Below are positions 14,704 to 24,272 of a stretch of DNA of 64,000 bases, one piece after another; positions within the stretch are counted from its first letter, which is position 1, and each line of letters starts with the position of its first letter. The position numbers and the translations under genes were made by a program. This DNA comes from Celoporthe dispersa. Taxonomy: Eukaryota; Ascomycota; Sordariomycetes; Diaporthales; Cryphonectriaceae. Location of the stretch: positions 124,001 to 188,000 of the forward strand of contig WAID01000003.1 in assembly GCA_016584495.1 (NCBI GenBank). Reading direction: 5' to 3'. A model generated the notes under the pieces. That model searched no databases. It had not been told where the DNA came from and saw only the letters and a list, made by a program, of their open reading frames with translations.

Positions 14704-15061
14704 TGTTAGGCAGCTGAAATATACAATGCATTGCAGATATATTATAAGAGATGCTCTCTCTTCGAAGAAGAAAGAGAAACGATATCTATCCTAGATATAT
14801 ATATAATTGTCAGGAGCTGCGGGAGAATACAAAATGAATTCACTATAGTTACACTCGGTGAATTCACCCGGCATTCGCCGATGAATTCACTATGCATTCT
14901 ATAGTGAATGCATCACGCATTCTCTAATGAATTCACCATACATTCCATAGTGAATTCACTATACATTCACTGATGAATTCACCACGCATTCAGTGGTGCA
15001 TTCACCATACATCCTATGGTGAATGCACCACCAAGTGATGGTGAATGATGCGAGTGCATCA
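14704..15061 (-). repeat. 5' LTR of the gypsy element (right copy)
   Basis: 358 bp, starting TGTTAGGCAG and ending GTGCATCA directly before the CAAAA target duplication. It is less mutated than the left LTR and still shows a clear array of palindromic TGAATTCAC / GTGAATGCA units from about 14,836 to 15,060. Because pol is on the minus strand this is the promoter-side LTR. Confidence 0.88.
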
Positions 15062-17215
15062 CAAAATATCTTACTCTCCTGCTATTATTAAATCGAGACT
15101 CCTCTTTTTCAATATATGCAGGCAGGAGAATGAGATAATGCAGATCTTTTTGGATAGATATTTCTTAGATTTTCAGAAATAATCTTTGTATAATAAAAGA
15201 GAGTATAAGAGAGTAAATATACAAATTAGTCTCTTTAATCTTTACAATCTAATAAGATTAATCTAGATAAATAATATAAGAAATACGCTTATTAAAGCTA
15301 TCTTTGCTGCTTTTAGGCATTATATATAGAATAATTAAGAAAAGATTATTCTTTTTGCATATATTGAAGTTATATTTGATAAGAAAACCTAATAATTGAA
15401 AATCAATTATTTATTTAAAATAAAGGATAAGAAAGCATTATAATATTGACTCTTATTCCTCTATCTTATAAAAGAATTAATTAGCCTCTAAAGCTTTGCA
15501 TAGTATAATATTTGATATAAGAAAAGCTTTCTTATAATTATATAGCTAAGCTAGGAAAATATATTTAAAGCTATACAAAAGTTTTTTAAAATAGTAGATT
15601 TTAATTGCATAATCGAGATAATCCCTATAATAATCTGCGATAATAAGAAGTATTAGATACTCTATATTATTAAGATTTTCTATTTTTGATTCAGAGAATC
15701 TATTAAAGTATATAGATAATTGCATAGCTATCTAGATTAGATTTATATTATATTTACTATATATAAGGAAATTATCTATTTTATAAGCAATAATTATTAT
15801 TAATTATTAAAAGAAATGCATTTTATTGCTTTTATATATAAGCTAGGATAAGCAAGACTTCTGTGATATCCTTTTTAGCCTATAATTCCCATTTATTATA
15901 TAGCAGATTATAGATAAATATTGATATAGCTATTTTAGATTGAATTTCGCCCTAATATTAATATATATAAAAGAGAGTTAATAGATTTGGCAGAGCTTAG
16001 TATTAAGGATAATTATAATCAATTAATAAGAGATATTTTAGCTATAGCAGCTAAGCAGTTCAGAATTATATAAATATCTAGTATAATAAATGCTTGCTAA
16101 TAAGAGAATAATATACTTATACTGAAAGCAATTAATATAGCTTATATACTAAGATTAATATTTTAGTTTAATTAAGAGTTTTCTATTGCTTACTAAAGCA
16201 GATAAATATTAAGCGGATTATCTGAATAAAATATATTCAATTAATTCTTGGATAAAAATATCTATATAGAGGATACTTTTAGAATATTATTAATCTTACT
16301 CCTAATACTTATAAGTAGCAAAACTTCTATGCTAAAGCTCTTTTTATAGGATAAATCATTTCTATATTAGCAACTGAGAAGCAGTAATTCTATAGCTTTA
16401 GAGCTACTTTTTCAGCTTTTATTGCTTCGAATTCTCTTATAGCAAGAACTTTATTCGATAAATCTAATCAAGCTATTGGTTAGAGAGAGAGAATGAAAAA
16501 GTTTCGAGTATATGAGAAAGATCGAGCAATGAGAGGCCTAATGCAAGCGAGTCCGGACTAATATTTAAAGAAATAAGAAATAGAATATTATTGCTAAAGC
16601 TGCCCAATAAAAATATCAACTGCAATAATAAAGAGGATAATAATAAAATCTGCATAGGCTAGAGACAATAATATCAAAGATAATAATAGAGTATTTGCTA
16701 AATAATAATAAGGGTTAATCTGAAAGAGTATAATATGCTAGTCTAGTTATTATGCGGATAATAGTTTAAAAGATAATTGCGATAGATTTTTTATTCTATA
16801 ATTACGTTTTGATCTTTTCTTAATTCTTATTATCTAAATAAGTATAGTATATTATAGTTATGATTGCAATTTTAGATTGAAAATTGCTAGGAGAGGAATA
16901 TTATAGTAGCCAATAGAATAGATCTTAGGATATGGAATGTAGATAGATCCTGAGATTATTCAGATATAAGAGTATAGCCTCTATTTATTTTTTTCTACGC
17001 TTAGATAGAAATAATAAGCAATCTTTCCTTCTTTTCTCAATTTGAGCTCTCTGGATAAGTCTAAGGCAAGCTTTTCATTCTGATCTTGTGCATGTGTAGC
17101 CTTCGTTTGTTATCATCCTTATAATCGATTTAGTATGCTTGGATTGCATGAGCTCTTGCCTATTGCCTTGACGTTTGTCCTTTCGTGCGATGGCGCCCGA
17201 GGTTCTGGTTCAGTA
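15062..17215 (+). mobile_element. copy A of the 317 bp-LTR family, right part with 3' LTR
   Basis: Continuation of copy A after the gypsy insertion, beginning with the right-hand CAAAA duplication. It aligns with copy B from about 17,646 to 20,260, except that B carries the 455 bp miniature element. The plus-strand frame is degraded but partly readable (for example RERMKKFRVYEKDRAM near 16,480-16,530). No reverse transcriptase, integrase or gag motif was recognised. It ends with the LTR at 16,899-17,215. Confidence 0.75.
16899..17215 (+). repeat. 317 bp LTR shared between tandem copies A and B
   Basis: It starts TATTATAGTAGCC after an A/G-rich tract (AGGAGAGGAA, 16,889-16,898) that fits a polypurine tract. 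It ends GAGGTTCTGGTTCAGTA. A 317 bp partner lies at 19,944-20,260, and an unmutated relative at 38,188-38,532 starts TACTG and ends CAGTA, a 5 bp terminal inverted repeat. Copy B's internal region begins at the next base. Confidence 0.8.
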
Positions 17216-18186
17216 GAAAAGAATTATTAGCTTTGATTGCAATAAGAAAAACTCTTAGGCTAGCTAAATTAATCTTAGAAACTAGTATAATCTTTTTCTT
17301 CCTTCTATTCTTTAATAATAACTTTTAGAGATAGCTATTCTACTAATTTATGCTTTTTATTTTGATTCTGTAATCTTAATAATATTGCAATTATTGAATT
17401 GGAATCTCAGTTTTCAATCTTCTTATTCTATATTGCACTTTCTTTTATCAAATATATACTATAAATCTCAATCTTCATTTTCTTTTTCTGCTTCTGCTAT
17501 AATTAGTTTTCTTTTCTTATAGCTTGAGTTATAATTTATTTAGATATTATAGCTATAGCTTTTCGAAATTACAAATCGATTAAGGCTATTATATCTGAAG
17601 ATCGAAACTGGATAGCTAAAGCTTACTATTTGCATATTTCTTTTGCTAAAATACTTTACTCTTCTGCTATTATTAAATCAAAATCTCCTTTTTTTAATAT
17701 ATATAGGCAGGAGAGTAAGATAATGCAGATCTTTCTGAATAAATATTTCTTAGATTTTCAGAAATAATTCTTATATAATAAAGAAGAGTATAAAAAAGTA
17801 AATATATAAATCAATCTCTTTAATTTTTACAATCTAATAGGATTAATCCAGATAGATAATATAAGAAATATGCTTATTAAGGCTATTTTTATTACTTTCA
17901 AGCATTATATATAGAATAATCAAAAGAAGATTATTCTTTTTATATATATTGAAGTTATATTTGATAAGGAAATCTAATAATTGAAAATTAATTATTTGCT
18001 TAGGGTAAAAAATAAGAAAATATTATAATATCAACTTCTATTTCTCTATTTTATAGAAGAATCAACTGGCTTCCAAAGCTTTATATAATATAATGCTCGA
18101 TATAAGAAAGACTTTTTTGCGATTATATAGCTGGGTTAGGAAAATATGCTTAGAGCTATATAAAAGTTTTTTAGAATAATAGATTC

Positions 18187-18277
18187 TGATGCATACCTAT
18201 TTAACTGTGTTTGCCGTACTATTCTGCCAGTCAAGGCACGCATACTCTTTTGCATAGTATAGTGGTCCAGTGCATCA
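18187..18277 (+). repeat. left 91 bp LTR of the miniature element
   Basis: Runs from TGATGCATACC to GTGCATCA. It contains TAGTATAGTGGTCC at its 3' end, which resembles the A-box region of eukaryotic tRNA-Asp/Glu genes. Confidence 0.85.
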
Positions 18278-18550
18278 ATTGGTAGCTACGATGGGTCTGT
18301 GCAAAGAAATGCGGAGGTTCGCTGTTCGAACCTGGCCTACTCAGCTTTTCGAGGTCCCGGGGTTGAACCCCCTTGACTACAGGGATACGCCGGCGAGACA
18401 TGGTAGCGGCAGGCTTGGGAACCCTGACCCCACCCGACGTAGGTCCTTGGAGAGACCAATAGGAAGAAAGCTTGCGATCGGACCCTTCCTTCGAGTTGAG
18501 AGCGCAAGGCCTTTGCGAGGACGCAAGCTTCTCTTCTGTGCGGCGGCAAT

Positions 18551-18641
18551 TGATGCACATCTATTTAACTATGTTTGCCGTACTATTCTGCCAGTCAAGG
18601 CACGCATACTCTTTTGCATAGTATAGTGGTCCAGTGCATCA
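18551..18641 (+). repeat. right 91 bp LTR of the miniature element
   Basis: Identical to the left repeat at 88 of 91 positions; the three differences are transitions near the 5' end. It is followed directly by the GATTC duplication. Confidence 0.85.
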
Positions 18642-19943
18642 GATTCTAATTATATAGTTGAGATAATCTTTATAATAGTCTGCGATAATAAGAAGTATTA
18701 GATACTCTATATTATCGAGATTTTCTATTTTTAATTCAGAGAATCTATTAAAGTATATAAGCAATTATATAGCTATCTAGATTAGATCTATACTATATTC
18801 ATTATATATAAGAAAATTGCTTATCTTATAAATAATGATTATTATTAGTTATTAAAGAAAATATATCTTATTACTTTTATATATAAGCTGGAATAAGTAA
18901 AACTTTTGTAATATTCTTCTTAGCTTATAATTCTTATTTATTGTATAGCAGATTATAGATAAATATTGATATAGCTATTCTAGATCGAATTTCGCTCTAA
19001 TATCGATATATATAAAGGAGAATTGATAAACTTAGCAAAGCTTAATATTGAGAATAATTATAATTAACTAGCAAGAGATATTTTAGCTGCAATAGCTAAG
19101 CAATTTAGAATTATATAGATATTTAGTATAATAAGTGCTTATTAATAAGAAAATAATATATTTATATTGAGAGCAATTAATATAGTTTATATATTAAGAT
19201 TAGTATTCTAGCCTGATTGAGAGTTTTCTATTGCTTATTAGAGCAAATAGATATTAAGCAGATTATTTAAATAGAATATATTTAATTAATTTCTAGATAA
19301 GGATATTTATATAAAGAATATTCTTAGGATATTATTAATCTTATTCCTAATATTTATAAATAGCAGAATTCTTATACTAAGATTCTTTTTATAAGATAAA
19401 TTATTTTTGTACTAGTAATTGAGAAGCAGTAATTCTATAGCTTTAAAGCTATTCTCTTAGCTCTTATTATTTCGAATTCTCTTATAGCAAGAATTCTATC
19501 TAATAAATTCGATTAAGCTATTAATTGGAGAGAAAAGATAGAAGGATTTTAAATATATAAGAAAGATTGAGCAATAGAAAGCTTAGTGCAAGCGAATCTA
19601 GACTAATATCTAAAGAAATAAAGAATAGAATATTGCTATTAAAGCTGCCTGATAAAAGTATTAATTATAATAATAAAGAAAATAGTAATGAAATTTATAT
19701 AAGCTAGAGATAATAATATCAAAAATAATAGTAGAGTATTTACTAAATAGTAATAAAGATTGATTTGAAAGAGTATGATATGCTAGTTTAGTTATTATGC
19801 GGATAATAATTCAAAAAGTAATTATAATAGATTTTTTATTTTATAATTATATTTTGGTTTTTTCTTAATTCTTATTATCTGAATAGGTATAGTATATTAT
19901 AATTATAATTGCAATTTTAGATTGAAAATTGCTGGGGGAGGAA

Positions 19944-20260
19944 TATTATAGTAGCTAGTAGAGTAGATTTTAGAATATGGAATATAGGTAAGTCCTAAGG
20001 TCGTTCAGATATAAGAGTGCAGCTTCTATTTATTTTTTTCTATATTTAGATAGAAATAATAAGCAATCTTCCCTTCTTTTCTCAATTTGAGCCCTTTGGA
20101 TAGGTCTAAGGCAGGCTTTTCACTCTAATTTTATGCATATATGGCTTTCGTTTATTATTATCTTTGTGACTGATTCAGCATGCTTGGGTTGCATGAGCTC
20201 TTGCTTATTGCTTTGACATTCGTCCTTTCGTGCGACAGCGCCCGAGGTTCTGGTTCAATA
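19944..20260 (+). repeat. 317 bp LTR, 3' end of copy B
   Basis: Same length and alignment as 16,899-17,215. It ends TGGTTCAATA, where the relatives have CAGTA (G-to-A). Its last 150 bp keep noticeably more G+C than the internal region. Confidence 0.8.
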
Positions 20261-20597
20261 AGAATTGTCAAAATGTAATAAGCATTACAGTAATCTGAAG
20301 ATTCCTAAATACTGATTGGGTTTATGCTAATAAGAAAGATATTAAGAAGTATTGAGTTCTTGAATATAGAACTATGCGAATCCTAATAAATAATGCAAAT
20401 ATTTATTGTTTTTGGAGCTATTCAATATGCAAGATTGAATATTTAGATTGATAATTAAAGAGCTATATATTGAATCTATCTATTGATAATAAGTATATTC
20501 TTATATATCTAGCTCTTCAATTTGATAGATGTGATAGATATCTATCCTATCTATTATTGATAGATGTGATAGATGTCTATCTTATCTATTAGTAATC
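20261..20597. repeat. AT-rich linker with a 2 x 35 bp tandem repeat
   Basis: Between the last LTR and the first gene remnant there is AT-rich sequence with no coding signal. At 20,524-20,558 and 20,559-20,593 there are two adjacent 35 bp copies of a unit starting GATAGATGTGATAGAT and differing at a few positions. The next base region is the transition to normal composition. Confidence 0.7.
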
Positions 20598-21806
20598 CTA
20601 ACCCTGGGTTATGTAATCTTTCTTCTCTACTGCTTTTCTATCTGGATTCTGCCAGTTTTCCATGCCTCGCTGTTGGGCTACTTTATTCGTGACCTGCATA
20701 TTGGATGGGTCATAACAATCAATCTCTTCGAGAGACCGGCAATCCAATTCTGGGTAAGAGGAAAAAGGCCCAGATGCAGCCAATAATGCCAATCGATCCA
20801 TAAATGAAGCCAACCTTCGCGCCTAGATTGCCATAGCCTGGGTCTACAAGATACGGGACTGTGAAAGTAGACACGAAGTTCGTAATATTCTGGACGCTCC
20901 AAGCAGTCATTGACGTTTTGTCGCGAAGTCGCGGCGAAGGAATTTCGGAAGGCGTAAGTGCACCACTGTGGACATTCGGTTAGTATTCAGAGCTCATGAT
21001 TCAGGTTGCAAGAATTGTACTCACAGCTAAGCGAAAGAACCCAGGAAGAAGAAACCATAAGTCGGGAGCATGGCAGCAATGCCTAGCTTCAGCGAAATTG
21101 ACGGATTTGCAACTGTGCCTAGTCCGCCTATGACTAACATGCCTGTGGAAGTCATTGTGGCACCGGTAAACTAGAAAAAGCGTCTTCCAAGCCGGTCTAC
21201 TAGCTAGACGAATACTAGAGACCCAGCCATCCCGGCGCATTGTAAGATGATTGTAAAGATGAAGGGATTGACTGTGCCCAGGCTCTTTAGGAAAATTGTA
21301 CCGTAAGTGTTGCTAAAAGCCTGCCCAGTAGCCAGTGCAAAAAAACTGCTTAGCATAGCAATTGTAGTACGTCTCTGATAGAAGTGTTTGTTAGCCGAGC
21401 TATCCATTTTAAAAAAAATCGAACGCACTCACACGGTTGCTCCTCGAAACAAGTCTGCCCAGGATCCTTGCTCTGCATTGATTTCTAGGCTCTCCTTAAG
21501 CGAGGCAACTCGAGCTTGCTATCAAAATCTTCTCGCCCGTCGTTCAGATATTTCAAGGAGTGCAAGGCCTTCTCGTCTTCTCCCTTCCTCACGAGCCACC
21601 TCGGGGATTCAGGCACAAATACCGTGGCAAGCAGTGCAAGTGCCGGAGCTGAGAAAAGAACCAGGATTGGAGTCCTCCAGGAGGAGTCGCCAGGCCACTT
21701 GGACGTCGAATATGAGACGCAACTGATGATCAGTGTTCCAGTCAGTCGTCCAAATATATACAAAGATACTAGTGCTCCTCGAATTTGTGCAGGCACTGTC
21801 TCAGCA
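20598..21806 (-). pseudogene. truncated MFS sugar (maltose-type) transporter
   Basis: Minus-strand exons give the C-terminal half of a fungal sugar permease: PAQIRGAL, FVPESPRWLVRKGEDEKA (the loop after TM6), TTIAMLSSFFALATGQAF, VDRLGRR and SVQNITNFVSTFTVPYL, ending with a hydrophilic tail at 20,598. Two introns have good borders (about 21,370-21,430 and 20,970-21,027). The first half (TM1 to about TM4) is missing: the frame stops making sense at about 21,806, where a sulfatase starts on the other strand. Two in-frame TAG codons (21,204-21,206 and 21,171-21,173) replace expected Gln, and a 1-nt shift lies at a CCC run (20,752-20,754). It is non-functional. Confidence 0.85.
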
Positions 21807-22600
21807 ATGACGAGGTCTATGCGGCCATGGTGGATACCTTGGATAGCCAAGTGGGTCGAGTGGTCAACGCACTGGAGCAAAGCGGCGAACTTGATAACAC
21901 CTTCGTCCTCTTCATGTCAGATAACGGGGCTGAGGGAAGTCTGCTGGAATCACTGCCAGTCATGTCCATCTTCGGTATCCGCGAAACCCTGAAGCAGTAT
22001 TACGACAACTCTCTGAACAATATTGGAAACCCAAACTCATTCGTTTGGTACGGTCCCCGTTGGGCTCTGGCAGCAACAGCACCGAGTCGAGGGTTCAAAG
22101 GCAGCACTACTGAAGGAGGCATTCGCTGCCCATACATCATGAGATTCCCACAATTGTCTATTACCAGAGGCAGCATTTCTCACGAATACACCAATGTTAT
22201 GGATGTACTACCAACCAGCCTCGAGCCAGCCAACATTCAGCATCCTGGAACGATGTTCCGTGGCCGGGAGGTAGTGGCCATTCGCGGCAAATCCTGAGTG
22301 TCCTTCTTGGACGGAAAGTCCCCTTCCGTTCAGCGAAGCGACCAAGATATAGCTGGTTGGGAACTATTCGGTCTACGTGCTATTCGAAGAAGAAAATGCA
22401 AAGCCGTCTTCATTCCTCCGCCGAAAGGCCAGGGCATTTGGGAGCTTTTTGACCTTTCTCGAGATCCTGGAGAGGTCAACAACTTTGCACAAAGGGAGCC
22501 AGACATGATGAGCCAGCTTCTGCAGGACTGGGAACTGTATTATTCTGAAACCGGCATGTTCGATATTCAGAAGGAGAGTCAGAGTATTTTGAGTATGTAA
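21803..22600 (+). pseudogene. N-terminally truncated sulfatase
   Basis: From about 21,808 the plus strand encodes the C-terminal part of a sulfatase: DEVYAAMVDTLD, GELDNTFVLFMSDNGAEG, WALAATAPSRGFKGSTTEGG and the terminal ELFDLSRDPGEVNNFA block typical of arylsulfatases. The N-terminal half with the formylglycine CxPxR signature is absent, removed at the breakpoint shared with the transporter remnant. A TGA at 22,295-22,297 interrupts the frame in RGKS*VSFLDGK, where the family has Trp (TGG to TGA). Downstream the frame runs open to TAA at 22,600. It is from a different sulfatase branch than the gene at 36,812. It cannot be active. Confidence 0.88.
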
Positions 22601-23157
22601 TACAGTAGTAGGTAGTTAGATTAAGCATTACCAAGGCCTTATGCTACAAACTTATTGCTCATTCAATATGCAAATTACAAACCATCTTACCCACAACGCG
22701 GAGTGGAATTGAATACCTCTTACACCGAAAACATCATATTTACACTTCTTAATAAGTAATTCACTAGCTTCGACGGACTTCTTATTGTTCTGACAGGCTT
22801 CGCCCTCTCAATACTGCCAACCTCCATATATATCTACTCAACAGAGGTCCCCATTCCGCACATATTTCTGTTGCACGTCAAACAAAGGGATCTTTCGAGA
22901 TGTCTTTAATTCCGCGAAAATGAAGTTTGTGTCAGTTATAATATCAATCTGCTGACATACTTATGTAATCTGTTGTAATATTAGCTGCTTAGATAATGAC
23001 TGTATAAACAATTGCAATTGTTAGAAGAACGTTCGATAACATCCTCGCTATCTGTGATCTTGATTCATGTAATTTGATACGACCAAATACCGAGATGGGC
23101 TCACTATGTAGATTGAGGGCTATATCTTCGACACGACCTATCTGGCTCTACATCCTA
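22601..23157. other. intergenic, no gene seen
   Basis: Normal-to-AT-rich spacer between the sulfatase remnant and the monooxygenase remnant. No convincing coding frame, RNA gene or repeat was found. Confidence 0.5.
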
Positions 23158-23398
23158 TTAAAGGTTGTTAATCGGCCAGCGTCCCAGGATACGTGCCATG
23201 GCGTCCACAACGTTGCTGGCGCGGGTTTGTGGCTCATCACTATCAATTCCAGACCAAGCTGCTACGCGGTCTGGTCTCACGAGTATTGCGCCCCTGTCGC
23301 CTACCATTCTCTTCTTAGACTAGTCGAAGAAGACAAGCCCTTGTGGGACTGAATAACCAAGCGGGTGCCGGCACATAGAGTCGAGCGGACCCGAGAAC
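23158..23398 (-). pseudogene. C-terminal remnant of a FAD-dependent aromatic monooxygenase
   Basis: On the minus strand the frame reads GDRGAILVRPDRVAAW, then SNVVDAMARILG, and ends at TAA (23,158-23,160). RGxLLVRPDxxxxWR near the C-terminus is the signature of PheA/TfdB-type FAD monooxygenases (phenol hydroxylase-like), which oxidise aromatic rings in catabolism and in polyketide tailoring. A TAG interrupts the frame just upstream of this block. The N-terminal FAD-binding fold is not found in the next kilobase, so only the tail remains. It lies next to an O-methyltransferase remnant in the opposite orientation. Confidence 0.65.
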
Positions 23399-23697
23399 TG
23401 CAATGCCCTCCACGACGAGAATGGATCGATCGGACGTCCCCAGCAGGAGAACTTTGCACTAGTTATAGTGGGTGGTGGCTTCCTGGTGCCGCACATGCTT
23501 TCGGTGAGCTATACGTCACGGCTACCAGTCTTATATTCCAATAATATGTCATCACTAACAAGCAATCTCCAGACTTCCTTAGACTGAGCTGGGTAACGGT
23601 CTGGTTGTTAACGTTAGAGGGATTGTTGGGTCGTGAACGACCTTCAGCTTGAGACGACTAACGGTAGAGATCTGACCCTCTAGCGATGTAGCATACT
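23399..23697. other. decayed sequence between two gene remnants
   Basis: A short plus-strand frame near 23,410-23,510 contains ENFALVIVGGGFLVP, which looks vaguely like a nucleotide-binding GxGG start, but no family could be assigned. Nothing else supported. Confidence 0.3.
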
Positions 23698-24011
23698 AAT
23701 CTGTTCGAAGGGATCCCAAGCGGCTTCGTGCTCCAGCTGCTCCCAGTATACCCGAAGCTCAAGTCCGTGGTGCAGAACCGTCAAGAGAACGTCAAGCAAG
23801 GCTTGGAGGAAATATTTTCCTAGGAAGCCCCCAACGCAATCTCCAGCGGAAGGTCAGGTTCATGGAGCACGATTTCTTCAAGCTCAATCCCGTACTGCCA
23901 GCTAAATACAGCTACCACGTGCGGTGCTGCCATAATAGAGGTGTTGCCCTTATGGCGACAATCAATGGGATCGAGGGAACGGCGGCGGAGTTCAAGGAGC
24001 TCTTCGAGTAG
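23698..24011 (+). pseudogene. O-methyltransferase remnant
   Basis: The plus-strand frame gives LLPVYPKLKSVVQNRQENVKQG, then after a 1-nt shift at an A run KVRFMEHDFFKLNPV. These match two adjacent blocks of fungal SAM-dependent O-methyltransferases (PxLxxVVQDRPxV and VxFxxHDFFxxQPV, the binding fold after the glycine-rich motif). A TAG lies between the blocks and another ends the readable part at 24,011. The HDW/H catalytic segment that should follow cannot be read. This family commonly modifies polyketides, so together with the monooxygenase tail it may be debris of a secondary-metabolite cluster (inference). Confidence 0.6.
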
Positions 24012-24272
24012 GCGGTATTGAAGCTCAAGAGGTTCTGGCCGACGAGGAGTGTGGTTGGAATTCCGGATGCCGGGCTTTAGGCGGGTGCTGGGATGCGCCT
24101 CACCAGCAATGCTTTAGGACTCATAGACATTTGATGGCCTGCTTGGGATAGGTGGGCCATTTAGCCCCGATAATGTAGTGGAAGGCACGGGCGAGAAAGT
24201 ACTCCCACTAGCCTTGGTATTATAAGATTTGTAGAGTTCTAACGCATCAGCTATATGACTCTCAAGGCAGCT

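Larger units (their letters stand above)
3923..15061 (-). mobile_element. 11.1 kb Ty3/gypsy LTR retrotransposon, RIP-degraded
   Basis: Two 358 bp direct repeats bound the element (3,923-4,280 and 14,704-15,061). Each starts with TG; the right one ends CA and the left one TA after RIP. A perfect 5 bp target duplication CAAAA flanks it (3,918-3,922 and 15,062-15,066). The pre-insertion site survives in a paralogous repeat at about 17,636-17,660, where the flanks are continuous. The polymerase reads on the minus strand in the order reverse transcriptase then integrase, as in gypsy elements. The internal part of about 10.4 kb is long for fungal gypsy. About 3 kb between the end of pol and the 3' LTR (4,281-7,400) is not explained by gag-pol. 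The element sits inside a copy of another LTR family and is therefore younger than that copy. Confidence 0.9.
18187..18641 (+). mobile_element. 455 bp TRIM-like miniature LTR element, not RIP-mutated
   Basis: Two 91 bp direct repeats (18,187-18,277 and 18,551-18,641) differ at only three positions, all transitions. Each begins TGATGCA and ends TGCATCA. The unit is flanked by a perfect 5 bp duplication GATTC (18,182-18,186 and 18,642-18,646), and copy A (around 15,595-15,605) preserves the empty site. The 273 bp internal part is about half G+C, in sharp contrast to its surroundings, and has no coding capacity that I trust. Short LTRs with TG...CA ends, a 5 bp target duplication and no gene fit a terminal-repeat retrotransposon in miniature. 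The internal start (ATTGGTAGC) could be a primer-binding site for a tRNA; that is inference. Confidence 0.85.
16899..20260 (+). mobile_element. copy B of the 317 bp-LTR family, with nested miniature element
   Basis: LTR (16,899-17,215), internal region (17,216-19,943) and LTR (19,944-20,260). Removing the 455 bp nested insert and one duplication leaves an internal region of only about 2.3 kb, too short for a normal gag-pol. A purine tract GGGGGAGGAA lies at 19,934-19,943, immediately before the 3' LTR, as expected for plus-strand priming. No RT or integrase motif was seen, so the family is probably non-autonomous or has lost its pol. Directly abutting copy A and sharing an LTR, it looks like the product of LTR-LTR recombination. 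Confidence 0.7.
1..20597. other. AT-rich, RIP-mutated repeat block
   Basis: By eye the block is about four-fifths A+T, with TA steps everywhere and almost no long open frame. Old reading frames of retrotransposons can still be followed, but they are broken by TAA and TAG where Gln or Trp codons are expected, which is the footprint of repeat-induced point mutation (C:G to T:A). The block ends abruptly near 20,600, where normal-composition sequence begins. Inside it only three kinds of sequence keep normal composition: the 455 bp miniature element at 18,187-18,641, the LTR tails near 17,100-17,215 and 20,100-20,260, and parts of the 358 bp LTRs. No RNA gene or intact host gene was seen. The small open frames (for example 1,422-1,688 and 7,914-8,099) are chance frames in AT-rich DNA. 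Confidence 0.9.

Noticed and set aside
18270..18390. Functional tRNA gene
   Set aside because: A-box and T-arm-like segments are not in one foldable 70-90 nt unit; explained better as part of the miniature element.
18231..18626. Overlapping open frames on both strands around 18.2-18.6 kb as genes
   Set aside because: They lie in the miniature LTR element and span its LTR/internal borders; open on both strands because the insert lacks stops.
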